NCBI GenBank assembly: GCA_001556025.1
Contig: LSIB01000163.1
Coordinates: 158,925 to 222,924, forward strand
Direction of reading: 5' to 3'
From: Rhizobiales bacterium CCH3-A5
Lineage (GTDB): Bacteria > Pseudomonadota > Alphaproteobacteria > Rhizobiales > Beijerinckiaceae
Length of the DNA stretch: 64,000 bases
Shown: positions 16,141 through 27,425 of the stretch, in pieces
Layout: the number at the start of each line of letters is the position of its first letter
Position numbering within the stretch: the first letter of the stretch is position 1
Made by a program: the position numbers and the translations under genes
The notes under the pieces: model-generated
What the model was told of the DNA's origin: nothing
What the model saw: only the letters and a program-made list of their open reading frames with translations
The model's database searches: none

Positions 16141-17181
16141 ATGAAGACGCCGCTGCTGATGAAAGTCACCCTCGCTGCCGCGATGACGGTCGCGCTGTCC
16201 GGCTACTCGCTCGCCCAGGACAAGGCCGATGTCGAGGCCGCGAAGAAGGAGGGCAAGGTCGTCTGGTACACCTCGACCCCGGTCGAGACAGGCCAGAAGA
16301 TCGCCAAGATGTTCGAGACCAAATATGGCGTGAAGGTCGAGATGTTCCGCTCGGGCGGCTCGGCGATCCTGCGCCGCTTCCTGCAGGAACATCAGGCCAA
16401 GCGCATCAACGCCGACCTGCTGACGACGTCCGACCCGGCGGCGGCCGCCGAACTCGGCGACCAGGGCCTGTTCGTGCCCTTCAAGCCGGTGAATTTCGAC
16501 AAGGTCCCGGACGGCGCCAAGGACCCCAACGGCAACTACATCGCCCAACGTCTGAACATCATCACGATCTATGTCCGCAGCGACAAGATCGCCGCCGCCG
16601 ACATTCCGCGCACCTGGGACGCGCTGCTCGACCCGAAATACAAGGGCAAGCAGGTGATGACCGACCCGTCCTTCACCTCGCTGCAGCTCTCCGTCGTCGG
16701 CATGAACGCCAAGCAGAAGGGCTGGGGCTATTACGAGAAGCTGCGCGCCAACGACATCATGGTCGTGCAGAGCAACCAGCAGGTCTCCGACATGATCAAG
16801 CGCGGCGAGCGGGTGATCGCGGCCGGCGCGCTCGATTCCTACGCGGCGGAGGATCGCAAGGACGGACACCCGATCGAGACGGTCTATCCGAGCGACGGCA
16901 CCTATGTGATTCCCTCGCCGACCTCGGTGGTGAAGGGCTCGCCCAACCCCAACGCCGGCAAGCTCTTCGCCGAGTTCATGATCAGCGACGAGGTGCAGGC
17001 GCTGTTCCCGCAGGAAGGCTCCTACGCCGCGCGCGGCGACATCGCCCCGCCGGCCGGCAGCCCGGCGGTGAAGGACATCAAGCTCATCTCGGTCGACTAC
17101 GACTATCTTCGCAAGTCGGGCCCGGGCGTGAAAAAGAAGTTCAACGAAATTTTCGGATATGCGGAATATAGCGTGGGCTAA
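16141..17181 (+). CDS. ABC transporter periplasmic binding protein (iron/AEP-type), C-terminus altered by transposon
   Basis: 346 residues as now encoded. A signal peptide ('VTLAAAMTVALSGYSLAQ') is followed by the bacterial extracellular binding-protein fold of the Fe(III)/2-aminoethylphosphonate class ('KEGKVVWYTSTPVETGQKIA', 'FRSGGSAILRRFLQE', 'PRTWDALLDPKYKGK'). ATG 16141 is preceded by GGGAGG. It is the last gene of the importer operon. The natural gene read KKFNEIF, then CAG (Gln), then TGA: the CAG TGA now lies at 24378-24383, beyond the ISL3 transposon. The last eight residues (GYAEYSVG) are transposon-derived. Only the terminal residue of the original protein is lost, so function is probably kept. 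Confidence 0.9.
   Translation: MKTPLLMKVTLAAAMTVALSGYSLAQDKADVEAAKKEGKVVWYTSTPVETGQKIAKMFETKYGVKVEMFRSGGSAILRRFLQEHQAKRINADLLTTSDPAAAAELGDQGLFVPFKPVNFDKVPDGAKDPNGNYIAQRLNIITIYVRSDKIAAADIPRTWDALLDPKYKGKQVMTDPSFTSLQLSVVGMNAKQKGWGYYEKLRANDIMVVQSNQQVSDMIKRGERVIAAGALDSYAAEDRKDGHPIETVYPSDGTYVIPSPTSVVKGSPNPNAGKLFAEFMISDEVQALFPQEGSYAARGDIAPPAGSPAVKDIKLISVDYDYLRKSGPGVKKKFNEIFGYAEYSVG
17147..17154. repeat. Target-site duplication, left copy (AAATTTTC)
   Basis: AAATTTTC immediately precedes the transposon's left inverted repeat and is repeated exactly at 24370-24377 after the right inverted repeat. Eight-base duplications are typical of ISL3-family insertion. Confidence 0.9.
17155..17176 (+). repeat. 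Transposon left terminal inverted repeat
   Basis: Starts GGATATGCGG and ends GCGTGG; 18 of 22 positions match the right terminal repeat in inverted orientation. It encodes the new C-terminal residues and lies just before the new stop of the interrupted binding-protein gene. Confidence 0.88.
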
Positions 17182-17242
17182 CGTACTTTCGACGTAGACC
17201 GCTTTGGGAGGCGATGTGGGAAGCTCAAGGTCTTGAAGAGGC

Positions 17243-19772
<2,530 letters not shown>

Positions 19773-19780
<8 letters not shown>

Positions 19781-21368
19781 CTTCGCCGCCCATCGGACGG
19801 ATCAAGGCGGCGATGTGTGCTGCCTCGTCGTCCGTGAGACCATAGCGGGCATTGATTTCCGCGTCGGTCCAGTTGCGGTCCCATGTCTGCACCGGCACCC
19901 AGCGGTACATCGACCGAAACACATGCTGCGCCGGCTTGCGCAAGGAGACCAAGAAGCGCGCGAACCGGGTGTTCAGGTACGACCGCACACTAGACGCTTC
20001 ATCCTGTGATTGCAGGGGGCCGGCGACGAGATACGTCTGCGTGCAGACTGATCCGGGCTCGCCGATCATCGGCGGCCCTAGGACTAGGTCGACGCCGTTC
20101 CGCTCGCGCTCGCGCCCGGAGCCGGCCACCGGTAGAAACAGCTTCCAGACATCGATCAGGTGGGCGTTCTTTGTGATTTGGTCGCGTGCCATTGCTCCCT
20201 GAACACGCTTGGTCGCGAGATTGGCATAAAGGCGGACTTGGTCTGCCTTCGGAGCCTTGTTCTGGGTGTAGCCGGCGAAGTTGGTCGCCAGGCCGAACGG
20301 CGTGTCGCCGCTGACCAAGCCCTCAAATGAGGTCTCCCCGCGTGCCAGGATCTTGTCGAGGATCTGGGCGGATTGCTTGTCGCGGACGAAGACGTCGTGC
20401 GCGTCGAGGCGTCGTTTGAAAGGTCCGATTGACTGACCGTTTTTGACGAACGTGGCAGCACATGAACCTGGTTCGTCTCGGTCCCACAGGAAATAGCACA
20501 CGCCTCCGCCGATACCGACGGTGGGGAAGACGTCCTTGGCGTTCTCGTAGTCGACGAGGACGCGCGTCCGGCTATCGGCGAGGAACGTGGCGCGGAAATC
20601 GGCGAGTCCGCGGCCGCCGGCCATCCACCGTGAGGGGATGACCATCGTGAGGTAGCGTGGACCGAGCTTCATGGCCTGCTCGACGAAATGTTGGTAGATC
20701 GGCGAGTCGTTGGTGCCGCCGCCTCCGCCGGTCATCTGGTAAGGCGGATTTCCAATGATCACGTCGAACTGCATGGGTACTCCGAACAGCTCGTCGATCC
20801 GAGCTTTGATGTCGTCAGTGTGAATGAACGCATAGGCATGGGTCTCGAGGGCGTCTCCGCGGTCCGACACGCTTCTGCTGGCTCCGCAGAACCGGCAGCG
20901 GCCATCGTTCCAATCATGCTCGAGACGCTCGAACCAGATATGGCCAGCGGGGGCGACCAAGCTCTTGGCGATCGAATGCGGACCAGTTGCGTCTTTGGAG
21001 CAATAGAGCGAGCGCCTGGTCATCATGCTTGTCAGTTCGGTCGTCGCGATGCCGAAGACCTGGCGCGTCAGAATATGATCGACACGAGCCTGGAGGTCTG
21101 GAATCTGTTCCTCGAGGCCTCGAATGAGCCGCGTCGCGATCTCCCTCAGGAACACTCCCGACTTCGTGCATGGGTCGAGAAAGCGCGCTGTCGGGTCCGC
21201 GAAGAGGTTGGCTCCCCCGTTGCCAGCCGCCCATGCAGCTGCGAGCGTGTCGAGCATCTGGTTCGCGAAGTCCGGAGGCGTGAACACCTCGTCGTTCGAC
21301 AGGTTTGCGATGCACGACAGCACGTCGGGGTTGCGCCGTCGCAGCGCGAAGGGGGCTTGCTGCGTCAT
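19773..21368 (-). CDS. Eco57I-type N6-adenine DNA methyltransferase
   Basis: 531 residues. The catalytic motif IV NPPY is at 207-210, inside 'FDVIIGNPPYQMTGGGGG'. A 'VFTPPDFANQMLD' motif (28-40) and motif I as FLDPCTKSGVFL (63-74) precede it. A CRFCGA Cys pair (158-163) lies between, and the C-terminal half, probably target recognition, contains 'IPSRWMAGGRGLADFR' and 'GGVCYFLWDRDEPG'. The class methylates adenine N6 in double-stranded DNA. The start overlaps the upstream small methylase gene by four bases and its end overlaps the helicase gene, so the three are translated as one unit. All motifs look intact. Confidence 0.88.
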
Positions 21369-22015
21369 GCGGCCTCGTCGGCGTCCTCGGGCGTGGCGGC
21401 GAGCGCGTCGATGGTCATCGGCTCGTAGCTGCGTAGCGGCGTGAAGATCTCGTGTTGGCCGAGCTTGGCGAAGAGGGAGTCTTCCTTCTTGAAGGATGAC
21501 GTGCCGGTGAGGACATCAAGGCGGAAGTCACGCCTCTGGAAGCGGCCCTTCCCGAGGTATCCCCATTCGGCGAAGATGATGGCGGAGCCGTCAATCGCCT
21601 TCATCGACAGGGCGTCGCCCTGGATGATGTTGACGTTCAGGACGTGCTTGGCGGCCGCGATGGTCGAGGCTGGATCTTCCGGGCGTGTGTAGTCGCGGAA
21701 CAGATCAAGCATGTTCGCGCGGCATTCCCGCGCGTTGTCTGCGAGCAGTTCGATGCCGTAGCAGCTCATGAGGGCGAGCAGCGCGAAATGCCGTCGCTCG
21801 AAGGGGTTTCGGCCGTAGCGTCGTTCCACCGCGTCGAGCTTGCGACCCAGCACCGAGACGGTGAAGTGGCCGGTGCCGCAGGCCGGCTCCAGGAAGCGGG
21901 ACTCGATGCGTTCCGCCTCGGCCTTGACCAGATCGAGCATGGCGTCGACCATCCAAGGCGGGGTGAAGACCTCGCCATGGTCGCTGACTCTTTTCTTGGA
22001 CTTGATCAGGCTCAT
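21365..22015 (-). CDS. Small N6-DNA-methylase-like protein lacking the NPPY motif
   Basis: 216 residues from ATG 22015. It has a 'GEVFTPPWMVDAMLDLV' motif (14-30) and a good SAM-binding motif I FLEPACGTGHF (41-51), as in type I and Eco57I methylases. The expected catalytic D/N-PPY is absent: the equivalent place reads 'AIIFAEWGYLGKGRF'. It may therefore be an inactive or regulatory partner of the full methyltransferase, or a split product of it. A longer frame upstream (to 22171) lacks family similarity and crosses a palindrome, so it was not chosen. First gene of the three-gene operon. Confidence 0.7.
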   Translation of the reverse strand: MSLIKSKKRVSDHGEVFTPPWMVDAMLDLVKAEAERIESRFLEPACGTGHFTVSVLGRKLDAVERRYGRNPFERRHFALLALMSCYGIELLADNARECRANMLDLFRDYTRPEDPASTIAAAKHVLNVNIIQGDALSMKAIDGSAIIFAEWGYLGKGRFQRRDFRLDVLTGTSSFKKEDSLFAKLGQHEIFTPLRSYEPMTIDALAATPEDADEAA

Positions 22016-22128
22016 GCCGATCGATTTCCGAACAAGAGGGCTACGCGAATCGATTCCGGGCACATACGTCGAGCTAAGCAAGGTTTGCGTTTTGTTCCTA
22101 GCGGTTTTGACGTCAGGACGTGCCGCTA

Positions 22129-22144
22129 TCACCAAAATTGGTGA
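22129..22144. promoter_or_regulatory. Palindrome upstream of the methylase-helicase operon
   Basis: TCACCAA-AA-TTGGTGA, perfect 7-bp arms, about 115 bases before the operon's first ATG in the gap after the unknown gene. It could be an operator for the restriction-modification operon. No controller protein is obvious among the cargo unless the 194-residue gene product serves. Confidence 0.4.
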
Positions 22145-22218
22145 AGAAGCCTTGGAAGCAGATTGACGCATGCTCGCGGTCTTTCATTTTAGCATGGAAT
22201 GCGCGGATGGCGGGAGGG

Positions 22219-22803
22219 TCAGCGCTCGATACCGCCTCCGGACCTCGTCGCGGCCTTCTTCCGGTGCCGCGCCTCGCGCTCGTTGTACTCGCCGACGAAG
22301 TCGTTCACGCGATCGACGAACTCGTCGAGGCTCGGGCCGCGCCGTGGCGCCGGCTTCCATGCCTCGCTGTCGCGGTCCGTGGCCCAGGCGTCGGGCAGGC
22401 AGTGACGCTTGAGCGTCTTGGCGAGGTCGGCGGGCTCGGTGATGAATCGGGTCAGGCCCAGCGTGATGAGGCGCTTGTCAATCCGCTTGGCGAGGGTCAG
22501 ATCGCCGATCGCCGGCAGCTCGAACCAGCCGGTGAAGCCCTCCAGATACGTCGCGGTCGCGTCGTCGACGAAGCGAGTGCCGAGTTCCTCCGTCTCAATG
22601 CCATCGAGCGGGAACGCCTCTCGGCGCGCCATGCCGGCCGACAGCTTGAGGATGTCGCTCGGCTCGACGGCGAATGTCGCGATCCGTGCCTCAATGTGGA
22701 AGTCCGGCCGACGTTTCGTCGGATTGCCGAGAACCTCGTCTTCCAAGCGCCAGGCGCTGTAGAGGCCGATCAGGTTCCGCGGGCTTGGCGAGGTCTGGTT
22801 CAC
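22219..22803 (-). CDS. Unknown transposon cargo protein (194 residues)
   Basis: Starts at GTG (22803) with GGAG seven bases upstream. No family is recognised. The protein is soluble and charged, with a central 'ATYLEGFTGWFELPAIGDLTLAKRIDKRL' region (ends quoted: ATYLEGFTGWF, LAKRIDKRL) and a basic C-terminus 'FVDRVNDFVGEYNEREARHRKK' (quoted in part as FVDRVNDF and EYNEREARHRKK). That tail loosely recalls the C-terminal region of Mu/IS481-type integrases but lacks their catalytic core. It lies between the transposase and the methylase operon on the same strand. It could be a transposition accessory, a regulator, or a third restriction-modification component; none of these can be supported further. 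Confidence 0.5.
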   Translation of the reverse strand: MNQTSPSPRNLIGLYSAWRLEDEVLGNPTKRRPDFHIEARIATFAVEPSDILKLSAGMARREAFPLDGIETEELGTRFVDDATATYLEGFTGWFELPAIGDLTLAKRIDKRLITLGLTRFITEPADLAKTLKRHCLPDAWATDRDSEAWKPAPRRGPSLDEFVDRVNDFVGEYNEREARHRKKAATRSGGGIER

Positions 22804-22852
22804 AGGGTTCTCCGGGGTCGTCCCCCAATGCTCGATCCCTGCTTCTCCACTA

Positions 22853-24247
22853 TCAGGCTGGCGTGTCCTCCGTCGTCTTGGTCACTTCAGCCAGCCACTG
22901 ACCCAGCTCCGCTTTGAACTCGGCGATCGTGCGCCGACGGTAGACGGTCTTCCCCGGGATGAGCACTCGCTCATAGACGACGTCACGATCTTCAGCGCCG
23001 AACACCATGAACGACATCGAGTCGCTGGGCCGGCGCTGCTTGCGGCGGATTGAGGACCGGCCTTTCGTCGTGACCTCCTTGTAGAGGAGGCGCGCCCGCA
23101 GGATCTCGAAGCTGTACCCGCGTCCCTGCCGGTCGATCTGCCGGATCGCCGCGTTGACGCCCTCGGTGAAGCCGTTCGTGAACGGGTTCTCGAAGTAGGC
23201 GAGGATCTCAGGACGCCAGTTCTTGACGATGCTGATCAGGGCTTTGAAGTCGTTGTCGAGATGGGAGGGTATCCTTCTGAGGCATTCGCCGAGGAGGCGG
23301 TCGGCTTCAGCGCGGTCCTGCCCTTCATAGAGCGACGAGAGCCGCTCCTTCGTCTCGTAGGCGGCCCGTAGGTCGGGAAACTGGGCGAGCCAGGGGCGAA
23401 CCCGTTCCCATTCCTCATCCGTCAGCGACTTCTCCCGCGTGAGCAGGAGGAACCGCTCGTCTTTCAAGCGGATCTTCTGGTCGTGGCTCAAGCTGCGACC
23501 GGTGCGCTTCCTGATTTCGTCCAGACCATTCTGGGCGAAGCGGACGACGTGGAACTTGTCCACGACGACAGGGCGCCCGGGGAAATGTGTGCGCGCGAGA
23601 TCATGGTAGGCGCGCCACATGTCGGCAACGACGACCTTGACGCGATCCTTCCCCGGCAAGGCCCCGAAATAGGGGTCGAGGTAGTCCTTCGTGCGCGATG
23701 GGAGGAGGTCGAAGACCTTTTTCGCCTCCAGGTCCGTGAGGACGCAGAGCACGTCCTTGAGGTGGATCTCGTCGATCCCCAGGACGCGCGGCGTCTCGGG
23801 ACGGTCATGGCGCTCCATCAGCCCGACGAAGTCCTTGAAGACGGTCCGGATGGTGCTCTCGTCGAGGCCGACGTCGTCGGCGACGCTGTAGTTCGTGTCC
23901 TTCAGGCAGCGTTTCTCGATGAATTTGCGCAGCCGCCGCGTCATCAGACGGTCATCGTCCAGGGACGGGATCTTTTCCATCCAGGTGTTGCCGCACGCGC
24001 TGCATTTGAAGCGGTCGCGCTTCAGCCTGAGAACGGTCGGCGTGCCGTGCGGAATGTCGCGAAATTCTTGTTCGACGGGGCCATGCTTATGAACCAAGCG
24101 GGGTTCTGCCGAGCACGACGGACAAGCTGGCCTATCCAAGACCGACTTGACCACGATCAGCTTCTCATCGGGATGAGAGATGACGGTCACTGTGCTGAGG
24201 TCTGGAAGACCGAGCATGTCGGTCAATGACGGGATATGGATATTCAT
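22853..24247 (-). CDS. ISL3-family transposase
   Basis: 464 residues. An N-terminal zinc ribbon (CPSC at 42-45, CSAC at 82-85) and a helix-turn-helix region precede the DDE domain: D159 in LGIDEIHLK, D209 in VVADMW with a further conserved DKFHVVR at 230-236, and E362 in TNGFTEGVNAAIRQ. This is the layout of ISL3 transposases. The frame is intact. No terminal repeats are found hugging this gene alone; the matching pair brackets the whole 7.2-kb region, so this is the transposase of the larger transposon. Confidence 0.93.
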   Translation of the reverse strand: MNIHIPSLTDMLGLPDLSTVTVISHPDEKLIVVKSVLDRPACPSCSAEPRLVHKHGPVEQEFRDIPHGTPTVLRLKRDRFKCSACGNTWMEKIPSLDDDRLMTRRLRKFIEKRCLKDTNYSVADDVGLDESTIRTVFKDFVGLMERHDRPETPRVLGIDEIHLKDVLCVLTDLEAKKVFDLLPSRTKDYLDPYFGALPGKDRVKVVVADMWRAYHDLARTHFPGRPVVVDKFHVVRFAQNGLDEIRKRTGRSLSHDQKIRLKDERFLLLTREKSLTDEEWERVRPWLAQFPDLRAAYETKERLSSLYEGQDRAEADRLLGECLRRIPSHLDNDFKALISIVKNWRPEILAYFENPFTNGFTEGVNAAIRQIDRQGRGYSFEILRARLLYKEVTTKGRSSIRRKQRRPSDSMSFMVFGAEDRDVVYERVLIPGKTVYRRRTIAEFKAELGQWLAEVTKTTEDTPA

Positions 24248-24347
24248 TGGTCGACCATGGCATTACGGGGGTAACCAACATGCTACCCGGTGTCCCACAG
24301 CCCATCCCGCAGACGACCTATCGTTAACGTATCAAATTTTATCTATT

Positions 24348-24369
24348 CCACGCGGCATCCCGCATATCC
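24348..24369 (-). repeat. Transposon right terminal inverted repeat
   Basis: Read from outside inward (minus strand) it starts GGATATGCGG and ends GCGTGG, 18 of 22 matching the left end. It lies 101 bases upstream of the transposase start. Confidence 0.88.
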
Positions 24370-24377
24370 AAATTTTC
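24370..24377. repeat. Target-site duplication, right copy, followed by the displaced end of the binding-protein gene
   Basis: AAATTTTC, identical to 17147-17154. The next six bases, CAG TGA (24378-24383), complete the interrupted gene in frame as Gln-stop, which proves the insertion point. Confidence 0.9.
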
Positions 24378-24420
24378 CAGTGAGGGCAGAACGCTTTTAG
24401 CTTCGCAACTGAAACACCGC

Positions 24421-24530
24421 CGTCGTCCCGGACGCAGCGAAGCGGAGCTCCGGGATCCATCATAGGGCACCGTCGTTCTCTAGGATGGATCCCGGATCTG
24501 CGCCGCTTCGCGCCTTGTCCGGGATGACGG
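24421..24530. repeat. Intergenic inverted-repeat element, family B
   Basis: CGTCGTCCCGGAC at the left pairs with GTCCGGGATGACG at the right; an inner GGGATCCATC / GATGGATCCC pair makes a long imperfect hairpin. Such elements are common between genes in Rhizobiales. It fills most of the gap between the transposon and the aldo/keto reductase gene; 24384-24420 holds nothing recognisable. Confidence 0.8.
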
Positions 24531-24566
24531 GTGTGGTTCCAATCCACTACCCAAGGAACGACCGCC

Positions 24567-25544
24567 ATGCAGACCCGCAACCTCGGCCCTCTGACCGTCT
24601 CCGCCATCGGGCTCGGCTGCATGAGCATGACGCCGATCTATGGCGAGCCCGACCCGGCGGAAGCGGCCGCCACCATCCACCGCGCCGCCGAGCGTGGCGT
24701 GACGCTGATCGACACGGCCGACGCCTATAACTTCGGGGCTAACGAGGAACTGGTCGGCAAGGCGGTTTCTCCGATCCGCGACAAGGTCGTGCTGGCGACC
24801 AAGTTCGGCAACATCCGACTGCCGGACGGCACCGCCGAGGTCAATGGCAAGCCGGATTACGTGCCGCAGGCCTGCGATCTCAGCCTGAAGCGGCTCGGCG
24901 TCGAGCACATCGACCTCTATTACGCCCACCGTATCGACCCGGGCGTGCCGATCGAGGAGACGGTCGGTGCGATGGCCCGCCTCGTCGAGGCCGGCAAGGT
25001 CCGCCATCTCGGCCTGTCGGAGGCCTCTGTCGCAACCCTGCGCCGCGCCCATGCGGTGCATCCGATCGCGGCGCTCCAGACCGAGTACTCGCTCTGGACC
25101 CGCGATCCGGAAGACGGGTTGCTGGCGGCCTGCGAGGAACTCGGCATCGGCTTCGTCGCCTACAGTCCGCTCGGCCGGGGCTTTCTCACCGGCACGATCG
25201 ACAGCCTGGAGGCGCTGGGAGCCAAGGACCGCCGCCGTGACATGCCGCGCTTCCAGGGCGAGAACCTGACGCATAACCTGGCCATGCTAGAAACCCTGCG
25301 CGAGGCCGCCACTCAGCAGGGCTGCACGCCGGCGCAACTCGCCATCGTCTGGCTGCTGTCGCGAAAGCCCTTCGTCGTGCCGCTGCCGGGCTCCAAGCAA
25401 AGGCGCTGGCTCGATCAGAACGCCGACGCGGTGGCGCTGTCGGTTCCGCCCGCAGTGTTGGCCAAACTCGACGCCGCCTTCGCGCCGGGCCGGACGGCCG
25501 GCACGCGCTACCCCGCCGCCCAGATGAAGCGCGTCGGCATCTGA
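24567..25544 (+). CDS. Aldo/keto reductase
   Basis: 325 residues of the AKR superfamily (yakc/AKR13-like). The TIM-barrel landmarks and catalytic tetrad are visible: Asp and Tyr in '[20 protein letters not shown]', Lys in 'VVLATKFGN', His in '[10 protein letters not shown]'. The NADPH site includes '[19 protein letters not shown]' near the C-terminus. ATG 24567 is preceded by AAGGAA. It reduces aldehydes or ketones with NADPH; the physiological substrate is not indicated. It was probably downstream of the importer operon before the ISL3 insertion. Confidence 0.9.
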   Translation: MQTRNLGPLTVSAIGLGCMSMTPIYGEPDPAEAAATIHRAAERGVTLIDTADAYNFGANEELVGKAVSPIRDKVVLATKFGNIRLPDGTAEVNGKPDYVPQACDLSLKRLGVEHIDLYYAHRIDPGVPIEETVGAMARLVEAGKVRHLGLSEASVATLRRAHAVHPIAALQTEYSLWTRDPEDGLLAACEELGIGFVAYSPLGRGFLTGTIDSLEALGAKDRRRDMPRFQGENLTHNLAMLETLREAATQQGCTPAQLAIVWLLSRKPFVVPLPGSKQRRWLDQNADAVALSVPPAVLAKLDAAFAPGRTAGTRYPAAQMKRVGI

Positions 25545-25653
25545 CGCGATCCCGGCATGGCGGCATGCGGCGCAGCGCATGGACCAGCCGCATGATCGCT
25601 GCTCAACTGCCGCCGTTGCCGGCCTTCGCGCCGGCGCCACGGGAGCGGCAGGG

Positions 25654-26625
25654 ATGAAAGTGGCCATCGTCGGGGCGGGCGCGATCGGAGGCGTCGTCGC
25701 TTGGCATCTGCGCAAGGCGGGGCAGGATCCGGTCGTCGTGGCGCGCCCCGCGACCGCAGCCCTGCTCTCCAGCGAAGGCCTGACGCTGGAGACCGGCGGA
25801 ACGTCGCAGACGCTCGCCATCCGCGCCACGAGCGACGCCACCGCGCTTGGGCCGCAGGACCTCGTCACGGTCGGCTACAAGGCGCATGACTGGGCGGGAG
25901 GGCTCGATCTGCTCAGGCCGCTTATCGGGCCAGAAACCCTGGTCGTGCCGATGCTGAACGGCATCCCCTGGTGGTATCTCGACGGGCTCGACCCGCGCTT
26001 CGGCGACACGCGACTGGCTGCGGTCGATCCTATCGGGGCGCTCGCGGCGGCGATTCCGACGGCACAGGTTCTCGGCTGCGTCGTCTATGTCGGCTCCAAT
26101 CGCCCGGCGCCGAACCGCATCGACTGGAACGGCCGCAAGCGCCTGATCCTCGGCGAACCGCGCTCAGCCGCGACACCGCGCCTGCGCGAGGTCGTAGACC
26201 TGCTCAAGGCCGGCGGCATCGACGCAGAGGCGACGGACGACATCCGCTCCGCCGTCTGGCACAAGCTCTTGGGCAACGCCGCTTTCAACCCGATCTCGGC
26301 CGTCACGGCTGCGACGATCGACGTGATCGCCGGCGATCCGCCGCTGCGGGCGCTGGCCAAGTCGATCATGAACGAGTGCATCGCGGTGGCGCGGGCGCTC
26401 GGCGTCGACGACCTCCCTGACCCCGACCAGCGCCTGCAGATGCCGCCGACCATGGTCGGGGTCAAAACCTCGATGCTGCAGGACATGGAGGCCGGACGCC
26501 CGCTGGAACTCGGCGCGATCGTTTCCGCGATCTGCGAGCTGGGCCGCCGCACGCAGGTGCCGACGCCGCTGCTCGACGCCATCGACGCGCTCGCGGCCGC
26601 GAGCTGGCGACAGCGCTGGAGCTAG
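25654..26625 (+). CDS. Ketopantoate reductase family (PanE/ApbA-like) dehydrogenase
   Basis: 323 residues. An N-terminal Rossmann fold starts at the very first residues (MKVAIVGAGAIGGVVAWHL), which fixes the start at 25654, after a GGGAG-like site. The C-terminal catalytic domain holds the conserved 'SAVWHKLLGNAAFNPISAVT' with its Lys and Asn, and 'EIGAIVSAI'-like helices near the end ('LELGAIVSAI'). The family reduces 2-dehydropantoate or related 2-oxo/3-hydroxy acids. Many paralogues lie in catabolic clusters, so vitamin B5 synthesis should not be assumed here. Confidence 0.85.
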   Translation: MKVAIVGAGAIGGVVAWHLRKAGQDPVVVARPATAALLSSEGLTLETGGTSQTLAIRATSDATALGPQDLVTVGYKAHDWAGGLDLLRPLIGPETLVVPMLNGIPWWYLDGLDPRFGDTRLAAVDPIGALAAAIPTAQVLGCVVYVGSNRPAPNRIDWNGRKRLILGEPRSAATPRLREVVDLLKAGGIDAEATDDIRSAVWHKLLGNAAFNPISAVTAATIDVIAGDPPLRALAKSIMNECIAVARALGVDDLPDPDQRLQMPPTMVGVKTSMLQDMEAGRPLELGAIVSAICELGRRTQVPTPLLDAIDALAAASWRQRWS

Positions 26626-26642
26626 ATTTCAGACCTCTGCGC

Positions 26643-27422
26643 TCACTTCAGACTGTTCGACAGAAAGCCCTGCAACCGCTCGCTTGCGGGCCGCGTCAGC
26701 ACCTCGGCGGGCGCGCCCTCCTCCTCCACCACCCCGCGATGCAGGAAGATCACCCGGCTCGCCACCTCGCGCGCAAAACCCATCTCATGAGTGACGACCA
26801 GCATAGTGCGGCCTTCTTCCGCCAGCGAGCGCATCACCCGCAGCACCTCGCCGACCAGTTCGGGGTCGAGCGCCGAGGTCGGCTCGTCGAACAGCATGAC
26901 CTCGGGCTCCATGGCGAGCGCGCGGGCGATGGCGACGCGCTGCTGCTCGCCCCCCGACATATGCGCCGGATAGGCGTCCTTGCGGTGCGAGACGCCGACG
27001 CGGGCGAGATAGCGCTCGGCGCGCTCGACGGCTTCGGCCTTCGTCAGACCGAGCACGCGGATCGGCGCTTCGATGACGTTTTCCAGCGCCGTCATATGGG
27101 CCCACAGGTTGAACTGCTGAAACACCATGGCAAGCCTGGCCCGGATGCGCTGGAGCTGCGCCGGATCGGCGGCGCTGAGTTCGCCCTTGCGGTCGGGCGT
27201 CAGGCGCAGCTCCTCGCCGCTAACGACGATGCGCCCGGCATTGGGCCTCTCCAGCAGGTTGAGACAGCGCAGCACCGTGCTTTTCCCGGAGCCCGAGGAG
27301 CCGATCATGGCGATGACGTCGCCGGAGTTCGCGGCGAGCGAGACGCCTTTCAAAACCTCGACCGCGCCAAAGCTCTTGCGCAGGCCTTCGGCGCGGAGTT
27401 TTTCCTGTTGCATCATGTCCAC
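26643..27422 (-). CDS. Polar amino-acid ABC transporter ATP-binding protein (HisP/GlnQ type)
   Basis: 259 residues. Walker [11 protein letters not shown]-loop '[17 protein letters not shown]', signature '[15 protein letters not shown]' and Walker B '[14 protein letters not shown]' are typical of the PAAT family, as is '[16 protein letters not shown]'. It is the last gene of a five-gene minus-strand operon with two permeases, a binding protein and a deacylase. M3 or M4 could be the true start. Confidence 0.92.
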   Translation of the reverse strand: MDMMQQEKLRAEGLRKSFGAVEVLKGVSLAANSGDVIAMIGSSGSGKSTVLRCLNLLERPNAGRIVVSGEELRLTPDRKGELSAADPAQLQRIRARLAMVFQQFNLWAHMTALENVIEAPIRVLGLTKAEAVERAERYLARVGVSHRKDAYPAHMSGGEQQRVAIARALAMEPEVMLFDEPTSALDPELVGEVLRVMRSLAEEGRTMLVVTHEMGFAREVASRVIFLHRGVVEEEGAPAEVLTRPASERLQGFLSNSLK

Positions 27423-27425
27423 CCT

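Noticed and set aside
22804..24330. Treating the ISL3 transposase as a stand-alone insertion sequence of about 1.5 kb
   Set aside because: Sequences immediately flanking the gene show no convincing inverted repeat or duplication; the matching repeats and exact 8-bp duplication enclose the larger 17155-24369 unit.
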